From: Nakamurella silvestris
Lineage (GTDB): Bacteria > Actinomycetota > Actinomycetes > Mycobacteriales > Nakamurellaceae
Reading direction: 5' to 3'
DNA: 60,819 bases
NCBI GenBank assembly: GCA_003576535.1
Contig: QXCQ01000068.1
Coordinates: 1 to 60,819, forward strand
In this document: positions 48,402 to 58,149 of the stretch, in pieces
Layout of the letters: the number at the start of each line of letters is the position of its first letter
Position numbering within the stretch: position 1 is the first letter of the stretch
Position numbers and translations under genes: made by a program
The notes under the pieces: generated by a model
What the model was told of the DNA's origin: nothing
Database searches by the model: none
The model's input: the letters and a program-made list of their open reading frames with translations, nothing else

Positions 48402-50216
48402 TCAGTTCTTGGTGATCTCGTAGTACAGCGGCACGCTGTTCCAGCCGAACTCCACGTTGGAGACCGCGGTGGAGGATCCACCGGTGACGTTGGCGTACCA
48501 GAGCGGGATCGCCGGCAGGTCCTTGAACAGGATCTGCTGTGCCTCGGAGAACTTCGCGGTGCCCTCCTCGACGGTGGCGGCGCTGGCGCCTTCCTTCATC
48601 AACTTGTCGAAATCGGCGCTGCTGTAGTCGCCGTCGTTGGATCCGGCACCCGTGGAGTACAGCGGGAACAGGAAGTTGTACATGCCCGGGTAGTCGGCCT
48701 GCCAGCCGGTGCGGAAGCCGCCCTTGATCTTGCGATCGGTGACGTCGGCACGCAGTTCGGCGAAGGAGGCGTACGGGTTGCCCTCGGCGTCGATGCCCAG
48801 GTTGTTCTTGATCTGGTTGCAGACCGCGTCGACCCACTCCTTGTGTCCGCCGTCGGAGTTGTACCCGATGGTGAACTTGCCGTCCCACGGGGAGATGGCG
48901 TCGGCCTGGGCCCAGAGGTCCTTGGCCTTGGCGGCGTCGAAGTTCAGCACGTCCGAGCCCGGCAGGGAGTCCGACCAGCCGGCGATGACCGGGGAGGTGA
49001 AGTCCTTGGCGGGGGTACGGGTGGAGCTGAAGATGATGCTGGTGACCTCTTCACGGTTGATCGCCAGCGAGATGGCCTGGCGACGCAGCTTGCCCTCTTC
49101 ACCGGAGAAGTGGGCGAGCTTCTGCGGGATGGTGAAGGACTGGAACACCGCTGCCGGCTGGTTGACCGCACGGTCGCCCAGGTCGGTCTGGAAGGTGGCC
49201 AGCGCGTTCGGCGGGATGTTGTCGATCACGTCGAGGTTGCCGCCCTGCAGGTCGGCGTACGCGGCCTCGTACCCGTCGTAGAAGGTGAAGGTGACGCCGC
49301 CGTTCTGCGGCACCTGCCCACCGGTGTAGCTCGGGCTCGGGACCAGGTCGATCTGGGCGTTGTGCTGCCAGCCGTCGCCGCCGATCATGTACGGACCGTT
49401 GCCGATCGGGGCCTCACCGAAGGCCTTCATGTCGCTGAACGCGGCCTTGGGCAGCGGGAAGAAGGCGGAGTACCCCAGGCGCAGCGGGAAGTCCGACTGC
49501 GGGCTGGTCAGGGCGACGGTGAACTCACTGTCGCTGACGACCTTGAGGCCGGTCATGGTCTGGGCCTTGGGGGCGGGCAGGCAACCGGGGGTGCCGTCCT
49601 CGCCGACCGGGCCCTTGCCCTCTTCGCAGAAGCTGACGTCGTCGTAACCGACGATCGGCTCGAAGAAGCTGGCGGACAGCTGGGCGTTGGTGGCCAGGGC
49701 GCCGTAGTTCCAGGCGTCCACGAAGGAGCTGGCGGTGACGTCCTCGCCGTTGCTGAACTTCCAGCCGGACTTGAGTTTGATGGTGTAGTTCTGGCCGTCG
49801 GTGGACTCGATGGAGTCGGCGACCTCGTTGATCGGGGCGCCCTTGGCGTCGTAGTACACCAGGCCGGAGAAGATCAGGTCGAGGATGCGTCCGCCGCCGA
49901 CCTCATTGGTGTTGGTGGGGATCAGCGGGTTCTGCGGCTCGGTGCCGTTGGCCAGCACGATGCCGGTCGAGGCGGCCGGCGGGGCGGTGTTCTCACCCGT
50001 GGTCTCGGAGCCGGTGTCGCCGGTCGGCGCGGTCGATTCACCCGTCGAGGCGTCGGTCGGGGCGGTGGAGCCCGCGGAGGTCGGTGCGGTCGCGGTGGGC
50101 GGCGGGGTGGAGGTCGAACCCGAATTGTTGTCACTCCCGCAGGCAGCCAGCGTCAGGCCGGCAACGGCGACGAGTGCAACCCCCTTGAGCCAACCCGCTC
50201 TTCCAGTACGTCGCAT
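48402..50216 (-). CDS. Peptide-binding lipoprotein, SBP family 5 (operon A)
   Basis: A product of 604 residues. The lipobox is LAAC with Cys26. About 60 residues of Ser/Thr/Pro/Ala-rich linker precede the SBP_bac_5 domain (GLVYYDAKGAPINEVADSIE, KLKSGWKFSNGEDVTASSFV, GNGPYMIGGDGW). The ATG follows AAGGAGG. It heads operon A and, with operon B next to mshB, resembles by position the BldK-type transporters near mshB in Streptomyces; ligand unknown. Confidence 0.93.
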   Translation of the reverse strand: MRRTGRAGWLKGVALVAVAGLTLAACGSDNNSGSTSTPPPTATAPTSAGSTAPTDASTGESTAPTGDTGSETTGENTAPPAASTGIVLANGTEPQNPLIPTNTNEVGGGRILDLIFSGLVYYDAKGAPINEVADSIESTDGQNYTIKLKSGWKFSNGEDVTASSFVDAWNYGALATNAQLSASFFEPIVGYDDVSFCEEGKGPVGEDGTPGCLPAPKAQTMTGLKVVSDSEFTVALTSPQSDFPLRLGYSAFFPLPKAAFSDMKAFGEAPIGNGPYMIGGDGWQHNAQIDLVPSPSYTGGQVPQNGGVTFTFYDGYEAAYADLQGGNLDVIDNIPPNALATFQTDLGDRAVNQPAAVFQSFTIPQKLAHFSGEEGKLRRQAISLAINREEVTSIIFSSTRTPAKDFTSPVIAGWSDSLPGSDVLNFDAAKAKDLWAQADAISPWDGKFTIGYNSDGGHKEWVDAVCNQIKNNLGIDAEGNPYASFAELRADVTDRKIKGGFRTGWQADYPGMYNFLFPLYSTGAGSNDGDYSSADFDKLMKEGASAATVEEGTAKFSEAQQILFKDLPAIPLWYANVTGGSSTAVSNVEFGWNSVPLYYEITKN

Positions 50217-50586
50217 AAATCCTCCTTGGACTTGGGTCGGGCGCTGGTTGCGCCCACCTCACTGTGCTCGCTCCGGTTGCAGTTGGTGGCCTGCGGAACC
50301 GTAACGATTTGGTGGCAATGCGTGATCGGACCGCCCGTTCCCCGCCTACCCCGGAAGGTGTGCCAGGTTCGGGCAGCAGGGCCTGTCGGTAGTTGCCAAC
50401 TCCCACTCGACAGAGCGGGAGGTTCGTTGGCTACCTCGGGTACCCATGAGTAGCTTTGCCGCCACGAGGATGCACTCTATTCATGTTTTGGTCGTTTCAC
50501 ACAAGTTGATGTTCGCCTTCACCGGAGGCCCCCAGACAGGGCCGGTACAACTCACACAGCCCCCACAAACTGCTGCGTAGGATGCC
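50217..50586. other. Leader and intergenic region before operon A
   Basis: The 370 bp contain a TAGAGT -10 candidate at 50474-50479 (minus strand) with TTGTGT at 50499-50504, giving a leader of about 250 nt. ACCGGAGGCCC/GGGCCGGT at 50521-50546 may terminate lpqW, and a weak inverted repeat lies at 50395-50431. No small gene is evident. Confidence 0.45.
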
Positions 50587-52368
50587 TCAGCCCGGCAGCG
50601 TCCAGGTCGGCAGATCGACCAACGGACCGCCCCACAGGAGTCGCAACGGATCGTCGTCCACCAGCAGGTGGGAGACCGATCCGGCGATGACGAACACCGC
50701 GGCCGGCTCGGCCACCGGCAGGTAGGGGAGCTGGTCCCACAGCGCGGCGTCCACCGCCTCCCGGGCGGCCATCAACGTCGGCGTGTTCGACATCGCACCC
50801 GCCCCGGAGACACCGGCCAACAGGGCGACGACATCACTGTCCATGGAGGGGATCCCGCCGTCGGCCGAGGCCGGGCACAACGGGAGGAGCTCGGGGCCGA
50901 CGGCCGGGGCGCTGCAGCCCAGCGCAGCCGCGGCAACGGCGGAATCGGAGGCCCCGCGCGGCACCGAGTGGACGATCAGGTCGGCAGGCACCGGTGCCAC
51001 CCCGGGGTCGATCAGGTCCGCCGTCGACAGTCCGATGAGATCGACGAGAACCCCGGCCCGGCCGAGCTGCCGCTGCAGCTCGCGGGCCGCGGCGGTGGAC
51101 CGGACGTCCTCCACCGGGTAACCCACGGTGACCCGCAGGGTCTGATCGTCCCGTGAGTAGTACAGACCCGGCCGCGTGTACCCCGCCTCGGCGAAGGCGT
51201 CGGCGGCGGTGCCGGTCAACGGCAGGGCCGCGGTCGTCGGTGCCTGGGTGGCCGGCAACGAGACCATCGAGCCCACCCTGGTGAATCCGGACACCCGCCC
51301 CTGGGACCAGGCGGTCGCCAGCTGGTCGAGGTTCAGGGCCAGTGCGATCCCGCGACGGACGGCCAGGTTCGAGGTGACCGCGCTGTCGAGGGCGAAATCG
51401 ATCCGGTCCACCTGTGGCAGCGGGACGGTGAACTGTTTGTCGGCCGCGTTGTCCGCCCGTAGCCGGATGAGGGTGGCCGGATCGGGTTGCAGGTAGGCCG
51501 CGTCGATGTCGCCGCGATGCACCGCGTCCGCCAGTTCCTCGGCCGGGCCGATGCGGAAGGTGACCTCGACCGGGCCAGGTTCCGGACCCCAGTACTTGTC
51601 GTTGCGCGCCAACACGATTTCGCCGTTGATCGGGTCGAAGGACTTCAGCTTGTAGGAGCTTCCGGAGACCGGGATCCCGTCTGCCAGCGCGCCGAGGAAA
51701 CCGCCCGGCTGGTCCTTGAGGGTGCGGGCGGGCAGCAACGGGGAGAACAGGGAACGCCAGTCCCCGTACTGGGTGACGAACTCGACGATGACGGTCTTGC
51801 CCGCATCGGCCGAGCGGATGTCGGTGATCAGTCGGTAGCCACCGGGGTCGACGACACCGGGCTGGCTCACCATCTGCTGCCAGAGATAGGTGAAATCCTC
51901 TGCGGCGATGGGTGTTCCGTCGGCCCAGGCAGCGCTCTTGTTGAGGGTGTAGGTCACCGTGAAAGGTGCAAGGGAGGTCACCTCGACCTTGTCGACGAGG
52001 GCCGTGGACGAGGTCTCGGGACCGATACCTCCAGGGGGAAACACACTGGGCAGCACCAGGTTCGCCACCGCTCGCCCGGCCAAGGAGTACTGGGCCGCGA
52101 CATAGGGGTTGAAACCGGTGACCGTCCCGTCGACGCCGATCACCAGGGTCTGGTCGTCACGGGGGGAAGGCCCGGGGTCCCCCTCGGAGGCCGAGGGCGA
52201 CACCGGCGGCGGGAGATCCGGTGGGGTGCAGGCCACCACGAGGAGCAGGGCACACAGCAGGACGGCCAGCAGACCCCCGCGTGCCGGACGACCACGCCAC
52301 CGGGAGGTCCTGGGCGGATGTGCCCCGACCCCCGGGGTGGACCCGGGGCGCTGCGATCGGATGGTCAC
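50587..52368 (-). CDS. lpqW: LpqW-like lipoprotein, SBP family 5
   Basis: A product of 593 residues. It has an Arg-rich N-terminus, hydrophobic segment and lipobox Cys47 (VVACTPP), then an SBP_bac_5 fold (LVIGVDGTVTGFNPYVAAQY, SAAWADGTPIAAEDFTYLWQ). It lacks dedicated permease genes and lies next to typA, as LpqW (Rv1166) does in mycobacteria, where it influences lipomannan/PIM synthesis rather than transport. GTG at 52368 has TAAGGT 6 nt upstream, so it is probably leaderless. Confidence 0.8.
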   Translation of the reverse strand: MTIRSQRPGSTPGVGAHPPRTSRWRGRPARGGLLAVLLCALLLVVACTPPDLPPPVSPSASEGDPGPSPRDDQTLVIGVDGTVTGFNPYVAAQYSLAGRAVANLVLPSVFPPGGIGPETSSTALVDKVEVTSLAPFTVTYTLNKSAAWADGTPIAAEDFTYLWQQMVSQPGVVDPGGYRLITDIRSADAGKTVIVEFVTQYGDWRSLFSPLLPARTLKDQPGGFLGALADGIPVSGSSYKLKSFDPINGEIVLARNDKYWGPEPGPVEVTFRIGPAEELADAVHRGDIDAAYLQPDPATLIRLRADNAADKQFTVPLPQVDRIDFALDSAVTSNLAVRRGIALALNLDQLATAWSQGRVSGFTRVGSMVSLPATQAPTTAALPLTGTAADAFAEAGYTRPGLYYSRDDQTLRVTVGYPVEDVRSTAAARELQRQLGRAGVLVDLIGLSTADLIDPGVAPVPADLIVHSVPRGASDSAVAAAALGCSAPAVGPELLPLCPASADGGIPSMDSDVVALLAGVSGAGAMSNTPTLMAAREAVDAALWDQLPYLPVAEPAAVFVIAGSVSHLLVDDDPLRLLWGGPLVDLPTWTLPG

Positions 52369-52374
52369 CTGACC

Positions 52375-52380
52375 ACCTTA
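52375..52380 (-). promoter_or_regulatory. Leaderless -10 box of lpqW
   Basis: TAAGGT on the minus strand ends 6 nt before the GTG start. Confidence 0.5.
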
Positions 52381-52408
52381 TGCAACACGCCCCGGGTCAC
52401 CGAGCCGG

Positions 52409-54295
52409 TCAGCTCTTGCTGCGGGTGCGCGAGCGCGCGCGCTCGCCGGCGTTCAGGATGATCTTGCGGATGCGGGCGGCGACCGGGGTGATCTCCACGC
52501 ACTCGTCGTCGGCACAGAACTCCAGCGCCTGCTCCAGGGAGAGGGAACGCGGCGGCACCAGGTGGACAAGCTCCTCGCTGGAGGACTTGCGCATGTTGGT
52601 GAGCTTCTTCTCCTTGGTGATGTTGACGTCCATGTCGTCGGCGCGCGAGTTCTCGCCGATGATCATGCCCTCGTACACCTCGGTGGTCGGCGGCACGAAC
52701 ATGGTGCCGCGCTCCTGCAGACCGAACATCGCGAACGGGGTGGCCTTGCCGGCCCGGTCGGCGACCAGGGAACCGGTCGGACGCGAGCGCAGCGGGCCGA
52801 CCCACGGTCCGTAACCGTCGAACAGGGTGGAGGCGATGCCGGTACCGCGGGTGACCGTGAGGAACTCGGTCCGGAAACCGATGAGCCCGCGGGAGGGCAC
52901 GTGGAACTCCAGGCGGACCCAGCCGGTGCCGTGGTTCGTCATCGTCTCCATGCGGCCCTTGCGGACGGCGAGCAGCTGGGTGACCTCGCCCAGGTACTCC
53001 TCCGGGACGTCGATGGTCAGACGCTCGAAGGGCTCGTGCACCTTGCCGTCGACCTCTCGGGTGACGACCTGCGGCTTGCCGATGGTGAGCTCGAAGCTCT
53101 CCCGGCGCATGGTCTCGACCAGGATCGCCAGGGCGAGTTCGCCTCGGCCCTGCACCTCCCAGGTGTCGGGACGCTCGGTGTTGAGCACGCGGATCGAGAC
53201 GTTACCGATCAGCTCGGCGTCCAGGCGGTTCTTCACCTGGCGGGCGGTCAGCTTCTTGCCGCCGTCACGGCCGGCGAGCGGGGAGGTGTTGATGCCGACG
53301 GTCATCGAGATGGCCGGCTCGTCGACGGTGATCGGGGGCAGCGCCACCGGGTTGTCGGCGTCGGCCAGGGTCTCGCCGATGGTGATGTCCTCGAAACCGG
53401 CGACGGCGATCAGGTCGCCGGCGTGGGCCTGCTCGACCGGGACACGGTCCAGGGCCTCGGTGATGAGCAGTTCGGTGATCTTGGTCTTGGTGACGGTCCC
53501 GTCGAGCTTCATCCAGGCCACCTGCTGGCCCTTCTTCATCGTTCCCTCGATGATCCGGCACATGCCGATACGGCCGAGGAACGGCGAGGCGTCGATGTTG
53601 GTGACCTGGGCCTGCAGGGACGCGCCCTCGTGGTAGGTCGGCGCGGGGATGGCGGTCAGCAGGGTGTCGAACAGCGGGTCGAGGTTCTCCGCATCCGGGA
53701 ACTCACCGTTGGCCGGCTTGTTCATCGAGGCCCGGCCGGCGCGGGAGGCGCAGTACACGATCGGGAACTCGATCTGCTTGTCGGTGGCGTCCAGGTCCAT
53801 GAACAGGGCGTAGGTCTCGTCGATGACCTCGTCGATCCGGGCATCCGGACGGTCGGTCTTGTTGATCACGAGCACGACCGGCAGGTCGGCCTGGAGGGCC
53901 TTGCGCAGCACGAAGCGGGTCTGCGGGAGCGGTCCCTCGGAGGCGTCGACGAGCAGGACGACACCGTCGACCATCATCAACGCGCGCTCCACCTCGCCAC
54001 CGAAGTCGGCGTGACCAGGGGTGTCGACGATGTTGATGATCATGTCGCCGCGGTGGACCGCGGTGTTCTTGGCGAGGATCGTGATCCCCTTCTCGCGCTC
54101 CAGATCGTTGGAGTCCATCACCCGGTCGGTGTGCGCCGAACCTTCGCGGAACGCGCCCGACTGCCACAGCATGGCATCGACCAGGGTGGTCTTGCCGTGG
54201 TCGACGTGCGCCACGATGGCGACGTTGCGAAGGTCGGAACGTTCCCTGATGGTGGGATCAGAGACGACGTTATCCGAGGCGTTGTTCAAAACCAC
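52409..54295 (-). CDS. typA: Ribosome-associated GTPase TypA/BipA
   Basis: A product of 628 residues. G motifs are [17 protein letters not shown] and NKTDRP; EF-G-like domains III and V and the BipA-specific C-terminal domain ([33 protein letters not shown]) follow. It acts in ribosome assembly and stress adaptation. GTG at 54295 is about 10 nt after GGGAG; an internal start at VSDPTIRER is possible. Confidence 0.96.
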   Translation of the reverse strand: MVLNNASDNVVSDPTIRERSDLRNVAIVAHVDHGKTTLVDAMLWQSGAFREGSAHTDRVMDSNDLEREKGITILAKNTAVHRGDMIINIVDTPGHADFGGEVERALMMVDGVVLLVDASEGPLPQTRFVLRKALQADLPVVLVINKTDRPDARIDEVIDETYALFMDLDATDKQIEFPIVYCASRAGRASMNKPANGEFPDAENLDPLFDTLLTAIPAPTYHEGASLQAQVTNIDASPFLGRIGMCRIIEGTMKKGQQVAWMKLDGTVTKTKITELLITEALDRVPVEQAHAGDLIAVAGFEDITIGETLADADNPVALPPITVDEPAISMTVGINTSPLAGRDGGKKLTARQVKNRLDAELIGNVSIRVLNTERPDTWEVQGRGELALAILVETMRRESFELTIGKPQVVTREVDGKVHEPFERLTIDVPEEYLGEVTQLLAVRKGRMETMTNHGTGWVRLEFHVPSRGLIGFRTEFLTVTRGTGIASTLFDGYGPWVGPLRSRPTGSLVADRAGKATPFAMFGLQERGTMFVPPTTEVYEGMIIGENSRADDMDVNITKEKKLTNMRKSSSEELVHLVPPRSLSLEQALEFCADDECVEITPVAARIRKIILNAGERARSRTRSKS

Positions 54296-54451
54296 GCGTG
54301 AAACTCCCAGCGGTCAGCAGCCGCTCTTTACGCGGTCAGCAAGAGATGATTTGCCACAACTTGCGAAAAAATTCGCCGGTGCAGCCCTCTTACCTTACCG
54401 GCGTCTTCGCTGTCCGCGAGCCATTCGGGGCCGGAACCGGCGGGAGGCCGA

Positions 54452-55330
54452 TCACACTTGTGGCCGATCCGAGCCCTCCGGAGCCAATAGTTCGGCCAGG
54501 TCCGGCAGCAGCTCGACGTCGGCGGGGAGCCAGTGGACGCCGTCCAGCTCCGCCGCCGCCAACCAGGCAATTCGATCATGTTCGGCCGGTTCCGGGTCAC
54601 CGGAGATCAGCTCGGCGAGGTAGGTGTGCAGCACCAGTTCCACGGCGAGGGGGACGGCCGGTCCGATCCGTCGGATCACCCGGATGTCCACCCCGAGTTC
54701 CTCGGCAATTTCCCGGACGAGGGCGTCCTGAGGGGTCTCCCCCGGCTCCACCTTGCCCCCGGGAAGCTCCCATTTGCCCGCCTCCCGGCGCGGATGGGTC
54801 CGCCGCGCCGCGAGCACCCGGCCGTCACGCACGATCGCCGCGGCCACCACCACCTGGTCCTCGTGGACGGCCAGGGTGACGATGCCCAGCAGGTGCCGCA
54901 GCACCGTCAGGACCCGGCCGCGGTGCAGGGCCGTCAGCACCGGGAGCCGGGAGCGGGCGAGGAACTCCGCCGTCACCACCGTGCCGGCGCCGGTGTCCGC
55001 CAGATCGAAGCGGACCCGCGCGCCGGCCAACCAGCCGGGCAGTTGGGCCGTCCCGACCACGGTCAGCTCCGGCGCCCCGCCCGGCGGGGTGCGGTCCACC
55101 TGGACCTGCAGCACCCGGGAACCGCGGCGGAAGCGGAGCCGGTCGCCCTCGACCAGCCGGACCGGGACCTCGGTGTCGGCCCGCAGGTCCGGGCGACTCC
55201 CGGTGAGCGTGTAGCCCAGGACGTGCGCGGTCCGGGCGTGGACGTCGAACCGGGCGAGGGCGTCGACGATCAGGGCGCCCGGCCGGTCGATGACCACGGC
55301 GGCGCGCAACGGCAGGACGGATTTCGGCAC
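54452..55330 (-). CDS. Fusion of an SRPBCC-like domain with a MutT2-like Nudix hydrolase
   Basis: A product of 292 residues. Residues about 160-285 form a Nudix hydrolase whose box at 192-214 (GKVEPGETP ... REIAEELGV) fits GX5EX7REUXEEXGU exactly; flanking sequence resembles 8-oxo-dGTP/CTP-cleaving MutT2. Residues 1-155 are a separate domain with alternating strands and a late helix (LPVLTALHRGRVLTVLRHLLG), perhaps an SRPBCC/START-like fold. MutT2 (Rv1160) also lies near typA and pimE in mycobacteria. GTG at 55330 has CAGGCT 6 nt upstream, possibly leaderless. Confidence 0.8.
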   Translation of the reverse strand: MPKSVLPLRAAVVIDRPGALIVDALARFDVHARTAHVLGYTLTGSRPDLRADTEVPVRLVEGDRLRFRRGSRVLQVQVDRTPPGGAPELTVVGTAQLPGWLAGARVRFDLADTGAGTVVTAEFLARSRLPVLTALHRGRVLTVLRHLLGIVTLAVHEDQVVVAAAIVRDGRVLAARRTHPRREAGKWELPGGKVEPGETPQDALVREIAEELGVDIRVIRRIGPAVPLAVELVLHTYLAELISGDPEPAEHDRIAWLAAAELDGVHWLPADVELLPDLAELLAPEGSDRPQV

Positions 55331-55368
55331 CCCACCAGCCTGCCACGTCCGGGCCCCACCCCCTGATG

Positions 55369-55436
55369 TTCCCGCGCACGTTGTTGCTCCTCGCGCGCGA
55401 TGTTTCGTGCGCGAGGAGCAACAACGTGCGCGGGAA
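55369..55436. repeat. Long palindrome copy 5 (terminator-like)
   Basis: Arms of 32 bp around TGTT, with one mismatch. It lies 23 bp past the stop of the thiamine ABC ATPase gene, ending that operon. Confidence 0.95.
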
Positions 55437-55459
55437 GGAGGCTGTTGGTCAGCCCGTGG

Positions 55460-56437
55460 TCAGCCCGCCAGGACCACCGCGTGGGAGCGGTCCAGCCGGA
55501 GGCGGACCCGGTCCCCGACGGCCGCACCGGCCTCGCTCGGTCCGACCGCGGACACCACCCCCCAGCCGTCGACCGTGACGGTGATCAGCAGGGACTCCGG
55601 CCGCGGCGAGACGCCGGTGACGATCCCGCTGATCTCGCCCCGCGGGTCCAGCCGCAGTGCCGACGGCCGCAGGGCCAGCCGCCCCCCGGCCGGGTCGTCG
55701 ATGACACTGCTGTAGCCGATGAACCGGGCCACCCACTCCGAGACCGGGTGGTCCCAGACCTCGCGCAGGGGTCCGTGCTGGCGCACCTGCCCGGCCTCCA
55801 TCACCGCGACGGTGTCGGCCACGGCGAACGCCTCGGCCTGGTCGTGGGTGACGAAGACCGCCGTCGTCCCGGTGGCGGCCAGGATCCCCCGCAGATCCAT
55901 CAGCAGCCGGTCCCGCAGGCCCGCGTCCAGGGCCGCCAGCGGTTCGTCCAGCAGCAACAGGCGCGGCGCCGGCGCCAACGCCCTGGCCAACGCGACCCGC
56001 TGCTGCTCCCCGCCCGAGAGCGAGGCGACCTTCCGATCGGTGTACCCGGACAGGCCGACCAGCTCCAACAGCTCCTCCACCCGCGCCGACACGCCGCCGT
56101 CGACCCTCCGCCAGGCCGCCCTGGTGGCACGGTCGGCCGTCAGCCCGTAGGCGATGTTCCCGGCCACCGTCCGGTGCGGGAACAGCACCCCGTCCTGGAA
56201 CATCAGCCCGAAGCCGCGCCGGTGCACCGGAACCCCGGCCAGGTCCTGCTCCCCGAAGGTGATCCGTCCGCCGCGCAGCGGTTCCAGACCGGCCACGGCC
56301 CGGAGCAGGGTCGACTTACCGCAACCGGACGGCCCGAGCAGCGCCAGGACCTGGCCCGGCCGGACCCGCAGGCTCACCCGGTCGACGGCGGTCGTGGTCC
56401 CGTAGGCGACCGACACGTCGCTCAGTTGCAGATCCAT
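55460..56437 (-). CDS. thiQ: Thiamine ABC transporter ATPase
   Basis: A product of 325 residues. Walker A GPSGCGKST, signature SLSGGEQQRVALARAL, Walker B LLLLDEPLAALD and switch His in VFVTHDQAEA are followed by a TOBE-like C-terminal domain from about residue 230. The class is that of iron/thiamine/spermidine importers. The ATG overlaps the permease stop by one base (TGATG). Assignment to thiamine rests on the TPP riboswitch that heads the operon. Confidence 0.9.
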   Translation of the reverse strand: MDLQLSDVSVAYGTTTAVDRVSLRVRPGQVLALLGPSGCGKSTLLRAVAGLEPLRGGRITFGEQDLAGVPVHRRGFGLMFQDGVLFPHRTVAGNIAYGLTADRATRAAWRRVDGGVSARVEELLELVGLSGYTDRKVASLSGGEQQRVALARALAPAPRLLLLDEPLAALDAGLRDRLLMDLRGILAATGTTAVFVTHDQAEAFAVADTVAVMEAGQVRQHGPLREVWDHPVSEWVARFIGYSSVIDDPAGGRLALRPSALRLDPRGEISGIVTGVSPRPESLLITVTVDGWGVVSAVGPSEAGAAVGDRVRLRLDRSHAVVLAG

Positions 56438-58149
56438 CAGAATGCTCCCATTCCGCCGACACCGGCTGCCTGCGTTGACTTCTGCCCACGACGACCGCCG
56501 GAGGCGAACCGGTCGACGGCGAAGACCACCACCGCGCACACCAGTGCGAGGATCACCCCGGCGGCCAACGCCATACCGGTGTTGGTCGCCCCCGGACGCG
56601 AGATCAGCCGTCCGATGAGAACCGGCAGGGTCGGTTCCTGGGGGCGGGCGAGGAAGCTCGTCGCCCCGAACTCGCCCAGGGCGACGGCGAAGGCGAAGGC
56701 GGTCGCGCCTGCCAGGGCCCGCGCCATCAGCGGCAGATCCACGGTGAGCCAGACCCTCCCGGGCGGCGCGCCGAGCACCGCCGCGGCCTGCCGGAGCCGG
56801 TCGTCGGCCGCCCGCAGCACCGGCAGGATCATCCGCACGACCAACGGTGTGGCGACGAGCGCCTGGGCGATGGGCACCAGCAGACCGGACTGGCGCAGAT
56901 CGAACGGCGGCCGGTCCAGGGCGATGAGGAATCCGAAACCCACCGTCACCGCCGACACCCCCAGCGGCAGCATGAACATCCCGTCCAGGAAGCCGATCAC
57001 CCGGCGGGGCAGGCGTTCCCGTGGGCGACGGGCGAGGACGACCGACAGCGCGATCCCCACCGCAACCGCCAGCGCGGCCGCCGTCACCGCCGAGGACACG
57101 GAGTTGCCCAGCGCCTCCCAACCGGACACCAGCAGCAGGTTCCCCTCCCCCAGCGACCCGAGGGCACGGTAGTTGTCCAGCCCCCAGCCGTCGGCGGTCT
57201 GCAGGGAACGGACCAGCAGGGTGCCGATCGGCACCACCACCAGCAGCAGGGCGGCCGCGGTCACGACGACCGCCGGGAGGTCGGCCCACCGCAGGGCACG
57301 CGCCCCGGAGCGCGCCTCCCGCAGTTTCAAGGTCGCCTCGGTACGCCGCCGCACCCGGGCAGCGACGAGGAGCACCACGGTCACCAGGACCAGCTGGGCG
57401 ATCGAGAGCACGGCGGCGGTGGGCAGATCGAGCATCTGCGTGGTCTGCCGGTAGATCTCGGTCTCCAGGGTGGAGTACTTCGTGCCGCCGAGGATCAGCA
57501 TGATGCCGAAACTCGTGGCGCAGAACAGGAACACCATCAACATGGCCGCTGAGATCGCCGGGCCCAGGGCCGGCAGGGTGATGGTGAGGAACACCCGGGT
57601 GCCCCTGGCCCCGAGGGAGCGCGCCGCCTCCTCGGTCCGCCGGTCCAGGTGGGCCCAGGTACCGCCGACCGTCCGCACCACCACGGCGTAGTTCAGGAAC
57701 ACGTGGGCCAGCAGGATCGTCACCAACGAGCCGTCGAGACCCCAGGAGCCCAACGGGCCGTTCTGCGCAAACAGGGTCCGAAAGGCAAGGGCCACCACCA
57801 CTGTCGGCAGCACGAAGGGCACCGTCACCACCGCACGCAGCAGGTTCCGACCGCGGAAGGAGCAGCGGTACAGCAGGTACGCCCCCGGGATGCCGACGGC
57901 GACCGCCAGGACCGCCGACAGCGCCGCCTGCCAGACGGTGAACCACAGGATCCGGCTGAACCGGGGGCGGGCGAGCACATCGCCCACCCCCGAGAGGTCG
58001 AACCCGTCCGGGCCGACCAGGCCACGCCCGATGAGAGAACCCACCGGGTAGAAGAAGAACAGCCCGAAGGCGAGCACCGGCACCGCACCGGCGAGGATCA
58101 GGCCCGCCAGGCGCAGGTTCCCGCTCAGCCCTCGAGAAGGTCTGACCAC
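56437..58149 (-). CDS. thiP: Thiamine ABC transporter permease (two-domain)
   Basis: A product of about 570 residues with twelve predicted membrane segments in two homologous halves, each with an EAA-type loop (EEAARSLGARGTRVFLTITLP in the first, RQAAAVLGAPPGRVWLTVDLP in the second). This duplicated form is typical of ThiP/FbpB. The start is uncertain: the frame is open upstream and GTG at 58149 (25-bp overlap with the binding-protein gene) is the last plausible start before conserved sequence; GTG at 58161 is an alternative. Confidence 0.88.
   Translation of the reverse strand: MVRPSRGLSGNLRLAGLILAGAVPVLAFGLFFFYPVGSLIGRGLVGPDGFDLSGVGDVLARPRFSRILWFTVWQAALSAVLAVAVGIPGAYLLYRCSFRGRNLLRAVVTVPFVLPTVVVALAFRTLFAQNGPLGSWGLDGSLVTILLAHVFLNYAVVVRTVGGTWAHLDRRTEEAARSLGARGTRVFLTITLPALGPAISAAMLMVFLFCATSFGIMLILGGTKYSTLETEIYRQTTQMLDLPTAAVLSIAQLVLVTVVLLVAARVRRRTEATLKLREARSGARALRWADLPAVVVTAAALLLVVVPIGTLLVRSLQTADGWGLDNYRALGSLGEGNLLLVSGWEALGNSVSSAVTAAALAVAVGIALSVVLARRPRERLPRRVIGFLDGMFMLPLGVSAVTVGFGFLIALDRPPFDLRQSGLLVPIAQALVATPLVVRMILPVLRAADDRLRQAAAVLGAPPGRVWLTVDLPLMARALAGATAFAFAVALGEFGATSFLARPQEPTLPVLIGRLISRPGATNTGMALAAGVILALVCAVVVFAVDRFASGGRRGQKSTQAAGVGGMGAF

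Noticed and set aside
37534-50216. Nickel or antibiotic importers
   Set aside because: The sequence families overlap and cannot be separated by eye; large SBP family 5 proteins with fused ATPases favour peptides, so I kept the general peptide label.
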